NCBI RefSeq assembly: GCF_905220565.1
Contig: NC_059396.1
Coordinates: forward strand, 6,607,206-6,671,205
Source of the DNA: Melitaea cinxia
Taxonomy: Eukaryota > Arthropoda > Insecta > Lepidoptera > Nymphalidae
Direction of reading: 5' to 3'
Length of the DNA stretch: 64,000 nucleotides
The notes below the pieces were generated by a model. The model had not been told where the DNA came from. It worked only from the letters and a program-made list of their open reading frames with translations, and searched no databases. Numbering within the stretch: the stretch's first letter is position 1; each line of letters begins with the position of its first letter. Position numbers and translations under genes: made by a program. This document shows, piece by piece, positions 1 to 12,194 of this stretch.

Positions 1-1674
1 GAATCAAGACTAAATTGATTATAATTAAAATAAACCTATGCTATTTATCGTCAAAGACGACATCATATAAAGGACACAAAGTGTCATATCATAGGTAATT
101 TTACTATATAAATTTTGAATATTCATATAAACCAAGTTCCTATGATTATTGCTAGACATATATTATGTAAAGCTAGGTAATAAATTGACAAATAATTAAC
201 ATACAAATTACAAACCATTGTAAGGTTTTGAATTATAACATGTTTACGTTTTGAAAACTATCTCAAAGAAAAATAAGTACAAAGCTTAGCACGAAGGTAC
301 TACTGAGTACGTATGTAATATATATTTCAAAAACATTACAAATAAAACAGTAAAATCTCAGTGTTCGTATGAACAGTAAAATCAAATACACTTTGTTAAG
401 TTTAACTTAACCACATGTCGAACATCCATCAAACAAGCTGACAAATTCAATGGTATTCTGTATATTTACCAATCGCGAATTTAGTGCGAGGCTCACCGCA
501 ATGTTCCACGGTTTTGCAAGCTCTCGAGGTCGGACCATCAGATTTGTTCGCGACTCACGATGCTTCGTGAGGTTCTTTATGCAGACAGACAATCTACTAC
601 ACCTCGTTGACGCATGAAATGTTCTAATCATAAACAACTCGGATCAATTGAAAGGAAAATATTTGTAGAAATAAACACGAGTAATATATTTCTCGATGTA
701 GATCATTAATTATTATAGTAATCGTTCTATTTCATTCATCATCATTCATATGCAACAGTCAGTAGAGTTAGAATTTTAGTAGTGTAGTACATTTTAGGAT
801 TAATGAGTTCTGAATAAGCGGTCTTTATGAGCAATATAAATTAAAATAATTTTTGAATTTTTATTTGTAACACTGTATTTAATTTCCATATCACAAAAAA
901 ACTTGCAACGTGAAACTTGAAGCGGTTTTATTTTCATCTTGATATGCTATCAAGAAGTCAAGTTATGACTATATAAACAATTGTAGTGAAATCGTAACAA
1001 CCATATTACATACATATTTGCGGTTGTGGCCACTGCACAGGCCACTACGGTTTACGGATGCCTCAAAATTTCCTCTAGCACACGTAAGTTGTCGTCTCAA
1101 TGCTTACTATCGTCTAGCACGCGATGAATTTTAAACATATTAGTACCTTCATTGAAATTCTGTGATATGTCGAATGAAAATCCAGAACCTTCGGTTGCAA
1201 TTTACGTGCTTACCCACTAGGTCATCTCAATGAAAATATTTATTTCAGGGTAACATATTACACTTTAGTGCTGCTTAGAAATGCACTTCTTTTTTTTAAC
1301 CGGCTTCAAAATATTATTATATAATATTAGGTTGGTGTCAGTAATTACAAATTTTATACTAAAATTTATACTTAAGCTTGAACATATTTTTTTTTAATTT
1401 GATCTGTGCTATTTTCATAAGCATGAAGTCCTTGCATCATTAATTTGTGTTTTGTTTTTAATTCTTATTATTCATTTTTTGTGCAACATTCCTTGATAAT
1501 AATGCTAATGAACATGCCACACCTACGGTACAAAGACAATTAAAAATACGCCCTCGATGTAGGTACTAAAATACACGCGGAACTGATACAAGAGCATCTT
1601 GTTCCTTTATGGATGTAACCGTGGCAAGATATACAGGTATTTAATTAATAATTGTGTTTGCAGGCAAAAGAACA
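1..1674. other. AT-rich intergenic DNA, no gene seen
   Basis: I see no coding sequence with recognisable domains or splice structure here. Short open frames such as the one at 407-637 have no motif and lie in repeat-like DNA. A short match to the AACCGACTTC-type repeat end lies near 1298-1310 (aaccggcttcaaaa). Confidence 0.6.
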
Positions 1675-2155
1675 AAACTCGACTTCAATTATATTGAAAA
1701 GTAATACAACGTAGGTAGACAAAAAAATTGTCAAGTAAATACGCATTATCAAAGATTACTCCCACTTTACGTGACATTGGCGGAATCAACCGTGCTTCTC
1801 TGGCACAACTGAAAGCCATTAAACCAATAAATCAATCAATCAATCAATCAAGATTACTCCAAAAGTGTAATCATATCTCAATGAAATTTAAATGTGACCA
1901 CATGATAAACAACGATTTTCGATTAAATTAAAAATCATTAAAATCGGTACACCCAGTAAAAAGTTATGCGGATTTTCGAGAGTTTCCCTCGATTTCTCTG
2001 GGATCCCATCATCAGATCCTGGTTTCCTTATCATGGTACCAAACTAGGGATATCTCCTTTCAACAAAAGAAGAATTATCAAAATCGGCTCATAAACGACG
2101 GAGTTATCCCCGAACATACACACATACATACATATATATATATATATGATAATAA
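1675..2155 (-). mobile_element. AACCGACTTC-family non-autonomous element, partial copy
   Basis: This stretch matches, in reverse orientation, the long copy at 8092-8680. Shared modules include the run around 'tcaagtaaatacgcattatc', the 'ccctcgatttctctgggatc' block followed by 'catcatcagatcctgg', and 'gaattatcaaaatcgg'. Its outer end near 1685 reads 'actcgacttcaatta'. The other terminus dissolves into an AT microsatellite near 2130-2150. It has no coding capacity. The internal copy is interrupted by the 87-bp insertion at 1763-1849. Confidence 0.6.
1763..1849 (+). mobile_element. 5'-truncated LINE tail with (AATC)n end, nested insertion
   Basis: An 87-bp segment ending in aatcaatcaatcaatcaatc is flanked by an 11-bp direct repeat AAGATTACTCC at 1752-1762 and 1850-1860. 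The related repeat copy near 6205-6240 carries the same site uninterrupted, which gives a natural empty site. A short 3' fragment with a simple-repeat tail and a target duplication of this length is what target-primed reverse transcription leaves. I cannot name the LINE family. Confidence 0.7.
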
Positions 2156-5100
2156 ATAATTAATTAAACTAATATCTATTTGATGCATGATAATAAATTT
2201 TGTTTATATTCATTATAATGCCACTCACTATTACTACTTAATGAACCGAAAATATTTTGCAATCCTGTTGAAATAAATAAAAAAATAAAACTAAACATTA
2301 ACATTTTTAACAATATGACTTTTTTTTTTGATCCACCTCATTTAAATTTCCCTAAAAAGGTATAAATTTAGATAATTTGAAGCTGTTTGTGATTACAATC
2401 AAAGTGATTACCTAATACCTCAGTTACGTCGTGTATTTATTGTTTACCTTTTATATAAAATGTTTATATTAGCAAGGAAATCACACGGATCGTAAGCAAT
2501 ATTTACCCATTAATTAGAAGAGTGATATATCTTTATGATCGCTTAGTCGGAGCCAAGTTCAATGTTGTATTTGTTAAGCTCATGATTTAATTACGTAGTG
2601 TTTCTCTATCTATGTTTTGTGTTAATATTGAAAAGTAGCTTTATTAAAAAATAAAAATAAAAAACAGCAAGAAGCTAGACAATAGTAGAAAGCCAAGTTA
2701 TAGCAAAATTAGTTACTCTCATTCTTTAGTAAAAAAGTACGGAACGTAATATTCTTTTTTACTGGACATTGATGTGTCAGTAAGTTGTGTATATTTTGCC
2801 ACGGTCACATCCATAAAGGACTTGTACTGTATATATGTATAAAGCCCTTGTAAGTTTCTTAACATTTTCATTTCCCGTTATTATTATATGGATGGATTCA
2901 AACAAATTACTAGAAATAATTTTAGCAATTCGGATTTGAACACGTAGTAATAGTTTTTATGTGTCCCGTTCATATAAGAAACACTCATTGTAAATATTCT
3001 CAAACAACATGTAATGACTAATAACTCAACTTTATATAACAAAACGAATGTACTCTCTATATAGGTAACCTATACCGCATTTTGAAATTTAAAATTATAA
3101 ACATTATTTAGATTGACGTTTTAGGTATTTTTGTATAAAAATTACAAATTATTCCTGCTAATTGGTCATTAAAACTACGATAGTTTTAAGCATTTTAATG
3201 CAATGACTGAGTAAATAAAGTTTAGTTTAACAAATATACATAGGGTGCCTTTTCTTGTTTGCAATGGATGTAATGAACATTGAATAATTTTTGTTTCGTG
3301 TAACAAAATATCATAAGTTCATTACTTAATTCAATACTGCCTAAGGCAATTAGAAATAGTGGTAATATTTGAATCTAACTCTACTGTAACTCTATTCTCT
3401 CTCGAGCGCTCTGTACGGATTAGTTTGAGTTATTAGTTTTATCGATTAAAAATGACATTTATTCTTTATCTGACGAATGTTATAATTTGTAAGAGTTTAT
3501 TTTTAATAAGCTCTTTTTAGAGTTATAATAATAATTAACTTGCGTAAAAGAGAAAAAAAAATGATTGCTTTGTCTTATTTTAGAATGTACCACTGACCCT
3601 TAAAATACGAAGTTAAATAAATTCATTGTATTAAAAACTGAACACATTAAAAACAGACGCTTGTACACGAATCGTGTCTTGTGAAATATTTGATCGCATC
3701 GTTGCAACATGTGCCATATCATGATTGGCCAAATTACTATAATATATCTCCTAGGCTTAATAATGAGTTATATGCGCAACTATTTAACTGGTTTTAAATG
3801 TAAAACGATTATATTCAATGATTTGCGGCACTCAATCAGTCGCGATGCTCAATCTTTGCAGAAGACATCAACGAGCTCGTCAAGATCAACTTTATTAACG
3901 GCTTCCAATGACATAAACTGTTAAAATATTTTATATACAAATATTAAGTTCTTAGTATTTTTTGAAAGTTAAACTTGAATTTGAAGTAGAAAGGAAGGTT
4001 TTTGAACATTTCTATTTTTTTTTCTTTTTTTTTCCTCAATGTCTTGACAGCTTAATTGTGATTTTGAAGTGTTGTAGTTGTGTTATTTCTATAAGTGTTT
4101 TCCTTTTTAAGCAGAAAATTTCGTATCTACGTAATAATCGTTTATACGCACTTTTTTAGAGTTTAGCAGGAACTGATTAGACAATGTCACTGCAATTGCT
4201 TGGAAGAATATAAATATTGCTTCATACGTTATCAAGAATCAAATTTTTAAAATAAAATAATAACATTAAACAATCTCATAAGTGCCAAAAGCTATCGTTA
4301 ATAAAACCAATATGAGTATTTAGTGTAGGTAATGCTAAGAAAAATTAAATTAGGGATATTTTTGTCACATGAACATGGAAAAAATCTAGAATCTTGTTTT
4401 GATCTAAAATAAAACTATCATACTAACTCTTCAGTTTATTTTAATTCAAATTAAAAAAAATATATGATGTCATGGGACACCGGGTAGGAACGAAGTTCCT
4501 TCCGATAGTATAGAAGCAACACAATTTGAAAAAAAAATGTTGAATTATATATATATATATATTCTAGTGCTTGATTTGTGTTTAATTTTGTTGATTGGTT
4601 TTTAATTAAGTACATAAAAGTATTTAGGAAATTTAGTATTTTAGAAAATAACAAATACCCTAAAATAAAATAAATCAAACCAAATAATAATAATAATAAT
4701 AATTTAAACTATTAAGTCAAATAAAAAAAAATATGTCTATTTATTTTTGTCGACTCTATAAAATTACATAAATATTTTTAAAAAAAGCTTACTAGTAATA
4801 TTTTAGTTTTACAAACGTCATATTATACAGCCGTGTGACTGATATTACGTCACTTCCGTTATATATTTTTCTTACGGTTTTAGTATCACATTTTTTTCAG
4901 TTCGGTCGCCCAGCCAAATATCAAACCTGCCATAAGGAACTTCGTTCCAATATAATATAGACAATGTTGAATAAAAAAATTATCCGGTGATCAAACAATA
5001 AAAAAGTTATATATGTTATGTTATTATGTTCAGCATAGTAGCCTTGAACCGTTGCATAACTTGCCATTTGTCCCACAACGACCACGCAGACGAACTCAGA

Positions 5101-6175
5101 AAAGAATCATTTCGTTAGAAATGGCATCCAGCACATAATTGGATAAAAAATATTTCGTAAGCTCAATTACAATTTTCATTCATATTAGGCAACATAATTA
5201 GGGTTTCGTTTCGTGTCTTAAAATTCAAACACCACTTAGGCATAAATTCATGGTAAAAAAGGACGATTTATCGTAGTGTTCAGTGTTCAGCGATATTTGG
5301 TCTAATTCATAAAAATGTGAAAATCAAACTAATAGAATGAAATCATGCGCTTTTAATAACATATTTGCCAACTAAAAAGCCCTAGATAAAATAAAAGACG
5401 TCTCAAAATAAAGTTAACTCTAGCTAATTGTAGCAAGTATGTAAAATATTGCATTTACATTACTGCCTGCTGGCATGTATGTTGACATCGCAGTCATTTA
5501 GTATGTATCCGGAAGAGATACCTACTATCATAGATATACATTGACATAAATGGTATAGTACAAAAAACATGTAATTTCATCTAATTGCCTTACTTAACAA
5601 TCCTTTAAGATATACTAAAAATATAATTTGTAGACACATCCTTAATCTTTGTACCTTTGTAATAGAGTATCACGAAACCATTTGCAAACAAAAGGTACGA
5701 TAAATCATACCATACAATGTTTTGTAGATAAAGCTATTTGGTGTTATCACCTTATTGACAATACCTTTGATGATATAATAAAATTAATATGACTGAGCTT
5801 TTATTCAGATCTAAAACATCACTTAAATCGTAAAAAAGCAATATAATATAGCAAGCTTTACTAGATTAATTTCAGAGCTAAGTGAATATTCGAGTTAATT
5901 ATCTTAGTTGTTACTCAATTCGGCCTTAGGTGCTGGAGCCCATAATCAGTGGCTCCATCGTATTGCTGCCGTGAGACTCGAGTTCTTACTTACAATGCGA
6001 ATATTATTTACTGCCTTCCGAATGTAGCAGCAAAAGGTAAGTTCTCACAAACAAAAACCTCCATTAATACAGTATTGTTAAATTGAGACTGATTTCTTGA
6101 TTATTTTAAAATTCTGCTTCAAAATTAATATTTAAGGTTGTTGTAAAATAGAAATGTATATCAAATAATTGTATT
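2156..6175. other. Gene-free AT-rich stretch
   Basis: Apart from a possible MITE (4487-4948) and a (TAA)n microsatellite near 4683-4702, I see no gene, RNA gene or clear repeat. Small open frames at 3709-3924, 3962-4159 and 4451-4678 are low-complexity, without motif or splice context. Confidence 0.5.
4487..4948. mobile_element. Possible MITE bounded by GGAACGAAGTTCCTT inverted ends
   Basis: GGAACGAAGTTCCTT at 4487-4501 is matched in inverted orientation by AAGGAACTTCGTTCC at 4934-4948. The 460-bp interior is AT-rich and non-coding. The inverted match is only about 15 bp and is itself partly palindromic, so this could be two independent fragments. I saw no convincing target duplication. Confidence 0.35.
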
Positions 6176-6551
6176 TGCTGGCAAACGAAAAAATAGTCAA
6201 GTCAATACGCATTATCAAAGATTACTCCAAAAGTTGTAATCAGATCTCGATGAAATTTAAATGTGACCACATCATAAACATTGGCTTTCGATTAAATTAA
6301 AAATAATCAAAATCGGTACACCCAGTAAAAAGTTATGCGGATTTTCGAGAGTTTCCCTCGATTACTCTGGGACTCCATCATCAGATCCTGGTTTCCTTAT
6401 TATGGTACCAAACTAGGGATATCTCCTTTCAACAAAAAAAGAATTATCAAAATCGGTTCATAAACGACGAAGTTACCTCCGAACATACATCAAATATATG
6501 TATATATATACGGTCGGATTAAGTAACCTCCTCCTTTTTTTGAAGTCGGTT
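6176..6551 (-). mobile_element. AACCGACTTC-family element, partial copy
   Basis: This is a reverse-oriented copy of the 8092-8680 element. It ends at GAAGTCGGTTA (6541-6551), preceded by the family's 'taacctcctcc' block and a TATA microsatellite. The module 'aaagattactccaaaagtt' near 6220 is uninterrupted and serves as the empty site for the nested insertion at 1763-1849. Confidence 0.65.
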
Positions 6552-6783
6552 AAAAATAGCTGATCCATTTTTTAACTTTACGTAGTTGTTTCCGACGGGA
6601 ATTTAGTATAGAAATTATAGAATTTTAGATGTCATCAAATCTTCTAAAGCAATACCTAATAGCTAATAGAGTGAAAATACGCTTAGTAAAAATTGTAAAT
6701 CACTTTATCAAAAAATGTTTTAGACTATATCTACTACATAACTGCACTTTCTTAGCCTGCTGTGTAACATTAATTCCCACCAT

Positions 6784-6903
6784 CACAGGTTGGCTGGAAG
6801 AGATCTCTTCTAGAGATGAGTCCATCGTTGCTAACTAAATTTGTATATAAATAACTGTACAAAATTTTAAGTGCAATAAAGAATATATATTATATACTTT
6901 TTA
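6784..6903 (+). mobile_element. LINE 3' tail (GGTTGNCTGGAAGAGAT family)
   Basis: The segment from 'caggttggctggaagagatc' through 'tctagagatgagtcc' to an AATAAAG-type tail matches stretches at 30383-30560, 36198-36330 and 47735-47865. All share the order 'ggttntctggaagaga', a small hairpin-like pair, then 'gtacaataaag' or similar. I read them as 3' untranslated ends of one non-LTR family. The upstream open frame 6629-6838 shows no reverse transcriptase motif. Confidence 0.5.
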
Positions 6904-6904
6904 T

Positions 6905-7115
6905 TTAACTGAGGTAAGGCACAACAGGAAATGTGCTGCTCAAAATATGGATCAACCCGAGTGGAGTACTTCGACCTTACATAATACCATATCTAAATAA
7001 TACTGTTTTCAAGCAGTATTGTGTTCCTGTTGGTAAGTAAGATGATCAGAGCTCCCCAGGAGCTTACTCATTAGAGAAATTGGTAATATAGCCGTACACT
7101 TGCTTAAAAAAAATA
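6905..7115 (+). mobile_element. Degenerate dispersed repeat 3' end
   Basis: It contains 'gttggtaagtaagatgatca', then 'gagctccccaggag' and 'gccgtacacttgcttaaaaa', a motif order I recognise from abundant lepidopteran non-LTR or SINE tails. It directly abuts the LINE tail before it. No coding content. Confidence 0.4.
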
Positions 7116-7609
7116 ACTTATTTTAACAAAAGGGGTTGAACTTCTAAACGACTTTCAAACCCACGACAAATTTTGCAAGGACCGTCTATATAAAAAAATT
7201 AAAACGGTCCAACTTAAAAATAAAAAAAAAAACAAAAAATTTCAACCAATGTTCATTTCGTTATTCAAACACTTCTTATTAGGTTTATTTTAAAATAACT
7301 TTTAAATACCTACTTATTAACTTACAAAAGCGCGTACATGTTAGTTACTTAAAACTTTAATGTCTTATAGCCCGTTAACTATGTAATACTATACCTACAT
7401 ATGAATTGAGGGCATAATTATGTAATAATAACATATTCGAATATTATTAAAATCAGAAACATCTATCAACATTTTTTAGTTGTCAGCTTCACGTGGAAAA
7501 TTCCAAAGTAGGAATTAAAATGTTAAGAAAATTGTATGGGCCGGTATGGAACCAAATATTATGTAAATATATTGTAAAAAAACTTTTTATTAAACAGTAT
7601 TGGTAGAAG

Positions 7610-7944
7610 ACGCGTTGGCGCAACGGTTACAGCCTGTTGTACCTGTTGCGCTGGCGGTTGCGGGTTCGATCCCCGCACGTGACAAACATTTGTATTGGTC
7701 ATACAGGTGTTTGCCGTGGTCTGGGTGTTTGTGCAGTCCTTGTGGGTCTCCCACCGTGACTCGGAGAGCACGTTAAGCCGTCGGTCCCGGTTGTTATCAT
7801 GTACACCTGATAGCGATCGTTATTCATAGTAGGGAATATATCCGCCAACCCGCATTGGAGCAGTGTGGTGGATTAAGCTCTGATCCTTCTCCTACATGGG
7901 GAAAGAGGCCTATGCCCAGTAGTGGAATATTACAGGCTGAAGCG
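7610..7944 (+). mobile_element. Full-length tRNA-derived SINE with 12-bp target duplication
   Basis: The head looks like a tRNA gene: an A-box-like 'ttggcgcaacggttacagcc' and a B-box-like 'gcgggttcgatccccgc'. A body of about 250 bp follows, ending in 'tattacaggctgaagcg'. The direct repeat TATTGGTAGAAG flanks it at 7598-7609 and 7945-7956. This is the best reference copy in the window for the 'A' SINE subfamily, also seen at 32104, 20726 (reversed) and 48050. Confidence 0.85.
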
Positions 7945-8091
7945 TATTGGTAGAAGTATACCCTGCTATTGCTTTAATTGTTAAGAAACGTGTTACTATT
8001 ATTGCTCGTCATATCAAAGACATTAGCACTCGTGTTATACTTTATGTTCTTGAAGATTTAATAAAAATTACAATTATTTTCACTATTTATT

Positions 8092-8680
8092 AACCGACTT
8101 CCAAAAAAGGAGGAGGTTCTCAATTCGACTGTATTTTTTTTTTTTTTTTATGTATGTTACATCAGAACTTTTGCCCGTGTGGACCGATTTCGACAAATTT
8201 TGTTTTAATCGAAAGGTGGTGTGTGCCAATTGGTCCCATTTAAATTTATTTGAGATCTAACAACTACTTTTCGAGTTATATCTAATAATGTGTTTTTACT
8301 TGACGCTTTTTTCGTCGACCTACGTTGTATTATACCACATAACTTTCTACTGGATATACCGATTTTGATAATTCTTTTTTTGTTGGAAAGGGGATATTCC
8401 TAGTTTGGTACCGTGATAAGGAAACTAGGATCTGATGATGGGATCCCAGAGGAATCGAGGGAAACTCTCGAAAATCCGTAATAACTTTTTACTGGGTGTA
8501 CCGATTTTGATAATTTTTAATTTAATCGAAAGCTGATGTTTATCATGTGGTCACATATAAATTTTATCGAGATCTGATAACTACTTTTTGAGTAATCTTT
8601 AATAACGCGTAGTTGCTTGACTATTTTTTCGTCGATCTACGTTATATTACTTGTCGATGTAATTGAAGTCGGTTTTTTTT
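8092..8680 (+). mobile_element. AACCGACTTC-family non-autonomous element, longest copy
   Basis: It begins AACCGACTTCCAAAAAAGGA and ends GAAGTCGGTTTTTTTTT, so the outer 10 bp are inverted repeats. The interior contains repeated internal modules: 'gattttgataattnttt' twice and 'tttcgtcgacctacgtt' / 'tttcgtcgatctacgtt' twice. There is no open frame. Copies or pieces recur at 1675, 6176, 13780, 18938, 41767 and 62275. Transposon class is uncertain. Confidence 0.65.
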
Positions 8681-9653
8681 TATCATAATGTCGATCTAAG
8701 ACATAGTTTTCGTAACCTTTCCTACATATAATTTAAGGATTTCCTCGCAAAATGTTTTGAATTAATATCTTCTTACAATTTATCACTTTGACAGTAACAT
8801 TTTCGGCGGTATATGTGAAAGAAAGTTTGTTGTAAATAATTCTCATACTTCACTTACATTGGGCGTGCGAATACATTTCTTATTTCTGTTGACACAGATA
8901 AAGCCGTAACATCGTCAATGAGTCAAAGAGGCTATTGCACGCGAAATGCCTGTCAGACTTCATAATAGCCTGCACTACACACCTGACATACAAATTAGTT
9001 TTAACTTCAGAACTTTTGCTTTTAATAATAACGTTTATATTAAGTATACGTTGTCAATTGTTATTACACGGTTTCGAAATTATATAAGAAGATACTCGTA
9101 ATATTATACCTTTTGAGTTGAATGGGAACCTAAATTTAAAACAACTTAACCTTTCGTTACAAGCTATATTTAAGAAAAATTTAAAGTTCACTATAATAAC
9201 GTTGTGGAGAGAGTTTTTATTAGAGAATGATCCCTTGTACGGCGTTAAAGAATCAATAAGGCTAATAAAGTTTCAACGCTTCATCTATTTAAAAGAATAG
9301 ACCTTTGTCCAGTGAAATATTTGTAGACTATTTCTGAGATATATTAAGAATTTCTTTTCTATTAATTCGCTGAGTTAGCCTAGGTCTCTTTAATCTGCGA
9401 CTTATCTTTCGATTTCCAGTACTAAGAAATCGTGCATATTTATCTCCTTGAGTCTTTCCGAAAGCTACTCAACCGTCCTATTTAGCGATTAATCTCTTTT
9501 TGGAAAATGAATATATATTTTTGAACATTGAAGAATAGAATAAAATTTTGTCACATATGAGATATTTCCGTTTGTTTTAATATACAATCCTACTTCATAA
9601 AATCATTTTGGCGCGTATTCTTTTATGTTTTTTTTTTAATTTACGCCTCAAAA

Positions 9654-9832
9654 AAAAGCCACCCATTCTTGTCGATAATTTCGAGATTTTTTTAAATTAA
9701 TTACATGCAGTTTTAGTTATTACATATATTGGATTCAAGTCTCTTTTCAGTTTCACTATTCGCCTTAATCTGCTCGCTTTAAGTCATACGCCCACTTGCA
9801 AAAGCCACCCATTCTTGTCGATAATTTCGAGA
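9654..9832 (+). repeat. 33-bp direct repeat, 146 bp apart
   Basis: The same 33 bp, containing 'ccacccattcttgtcgataa', occurs at 9654-9686 and again at 9800-9832. It could be the edge of a local tandem duplication or a long target duplication around an insertion. The segment between shows no terminal repeat or tail. Confidence 0.75.
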
Positions 9833-12107
9833 GCAGAAGATTCAACGATTACCAAGCGGAGCAGAATGAATATTGGAGAAGATTATGTTTATTCAAAGTT
9901 CTACAATTATCTAATACGGTTTTTTAGTTTGTAGTTATTTTGAAGTTATTCGGTTGTCGTATTAATTTACGTAACAGCGTGCAGCGCTTTTGTAATCGGT
10001 ATTCACTATGTAAGTTAGAAGAATTTAAAATGTGACCCCACAGGGATCACGAGTAAACACTAGTTTAGGCATGCTCTACATTACGTAACCGGTTATATCC
10101 TTTATTTTAGGCATTTGATGCAATAACTCTACATATAAGTATCAAATAAACGAGGTTAATGCAAATTTATTAAAATAAAATATTTCAAAATAAAAAATAT
10201 TCCTTATAAGGACGAAAATAAACTAGTAAGGATGAGGAAAGAAACTAAGTCATTTTAACATAATTTAATTTATGTTTAAAATATTCGAATATTAATCAGC
10301 ATTCAAATATTAATATGTATTAGATATTAATTTAAAATAACATTGTAACAATGCAGCGGAAAATAAACACTTTATGAACAATAGAACTATTATTTTTTAA
10401 TAAATAAAAATAATGATTTAAATTAAAGACTTCATTGTATAAAAAATAATTAAACATTTAATTATATTATGTCATTTTATTGAATTTTTGTTATAATTAT
10501 TGGATTTAAGGCTTGAAAAAATTTATCTGCGAAAATAAGTTGTTTCTAACCTAAACGAACTTGATGGATTTTAAATGCTTTTATTGTTTATTTATTATCC
10601 ATTTATTTATTTATAAAGTATAAATCTTAAATATAGATATAGTAAGATAAAAATGCAATTTATGCAATGCATTAAGAAGTAAATATTGCATTGGTCTACT
10701 CGGGCTTATTTACTAGCATTTCTCTAAAAGGCTACTAACAACAGGTTTTCAAGTCGTATCTTGGTTATATTTTGTCACAGAATATTAATTTGAAAGTCTG
10801 CATCTTTACCGGCAAAGTGACCTTCACAGTGCTATACGTTATGAAACTAATGACTTTGATCCATTAATTAGGACATACAACAAATAAACTTACTGTGTGA
10901 TTAAATAGTTATGTACAGAAAATGTTAAGTGCGTGTTGTTCTTGCACAATCGGAATCCAATACCAAAATATATATAAAAATAAGTTGTAAATACGTTATT
11001 TTATTGTGATTTACATTATATTTATATTAATAACCCAATTTTTTTTATTTTTAACGATTAAAATAATCATTCCAAATTATTATATGCAGGTATATAATAA
11101 ATAAGGCCACTGCAACCAAAGCGAAATTTATAATGGTAAAACGAATCTTAAATTATTATTTATTATGAAATTCTAAAAGCTTTGTAAATAATGCATTCAT
11201 AAACTTATTTACTTATACATTTTTTGCAGTTTTATTTAACATCTGCTAAAAAAATATTTTGAACTAAAACAGATTAAATGAAATATTAAACATTTGATAA
11301 CTATCGCTAACCTAAAAATACTCTAGATTTTAAAGCTCACAACAAAATACTGCTTGTACTTAATCCGTCCTAAAAAATATTTCATGTATCAAGTGTTTTT
11401 TTTTTTACTATCGTCATTAGGAATTTCCACTATTATTATTCTAATTAACCGAATAAGTCAAACTATTAAACATTAATATATATTTGAAATTTAAGCATAC
11501 AAAATATAATAAAAATATTTTTTAGAAGTCGATTTTCCTTTTCTTTTATTTCGATTTCAAAAACATTAAAAACATATTTCAGAAAACACATTTTAAATAT
11601 TTTTTTTCTATGTAAGTGGGTCACAAACATAAAGGGTTGAGTAGAAAAGGGTATGCGGTTACTCCAACATCGTGTTGCAACTGCTTGACACAAATACAAC
11701 TTTCGCACCGTTCTCGCAAGAAAAAAATTTAACCAAAAGGACACAACTGGAACAATGTGGCCAATCTTATTGTCAATCTTTGTGTCAAGCTGTCTTTATA
11801 ATAGTTGCAATCTTTGCGCGAACTTTGACGCAACTTTAATAGATAGACTTGTGAAGTAAGCTATATTATTTTTTAATTTATATTTTGTATTATCAAGTAG
11901 GTTAGATAAGATATACAAAAATTAACAACAAACTAAAATATATTTTTTTCTTGCATTTTTTCGGGTATAAAAAACTTAGCTTTGGAATTATTTTTATTAT
12001 TATCTAAGATTTTTTACATGTAAATCACTACCTAATTATTGAATTTCACAACTAGGTTTTTTATCCCAAATCATCCCTTCGACTGCCCTATATTTAGTGT
12101 TACTTAC

Positions 12108-12194
12108 CTTTTTCGATGATAAAAATGCGGCGGGAAAAATTCACTGAGACACTGTTGTAATAGCGCGCGGCTGGTTTTGACCAAGTCTTTTATA
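12108..12194 (-). promoter_or_regulatory. Candidate promoter, leader exon and splice donor
   Basis: On the minus strand TATAAAAG (12194-12187) is followed by a GC-richer leader containing CTCAGTG. That runs into AAAAAG|GTAAGTAA, a near-perfect splice donor with the exon ending at 12108. The spacing from the TATA box to an initiator-like CAGT is about 41-49 nt, longer than the usual 30 or so. I could not find a convincing coding exon further along the minus strand, so this may be a non-coding transcript start, an outlying promoter or chance. Confidence 0.3.

Noticed and set aside
7610..7690. tRNA gene
   Set aside because: A and B boxes are present, but the sequence continues into a dispersed SINE body, is flanked by a target duplication, and recurs many times with decayed arms.
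11466..11744. 92-codon minus-strand open frame
   Set aside because: No motif, no splice link to the promoter-like patch at 12.1 kb, and typical AT-rich composition.
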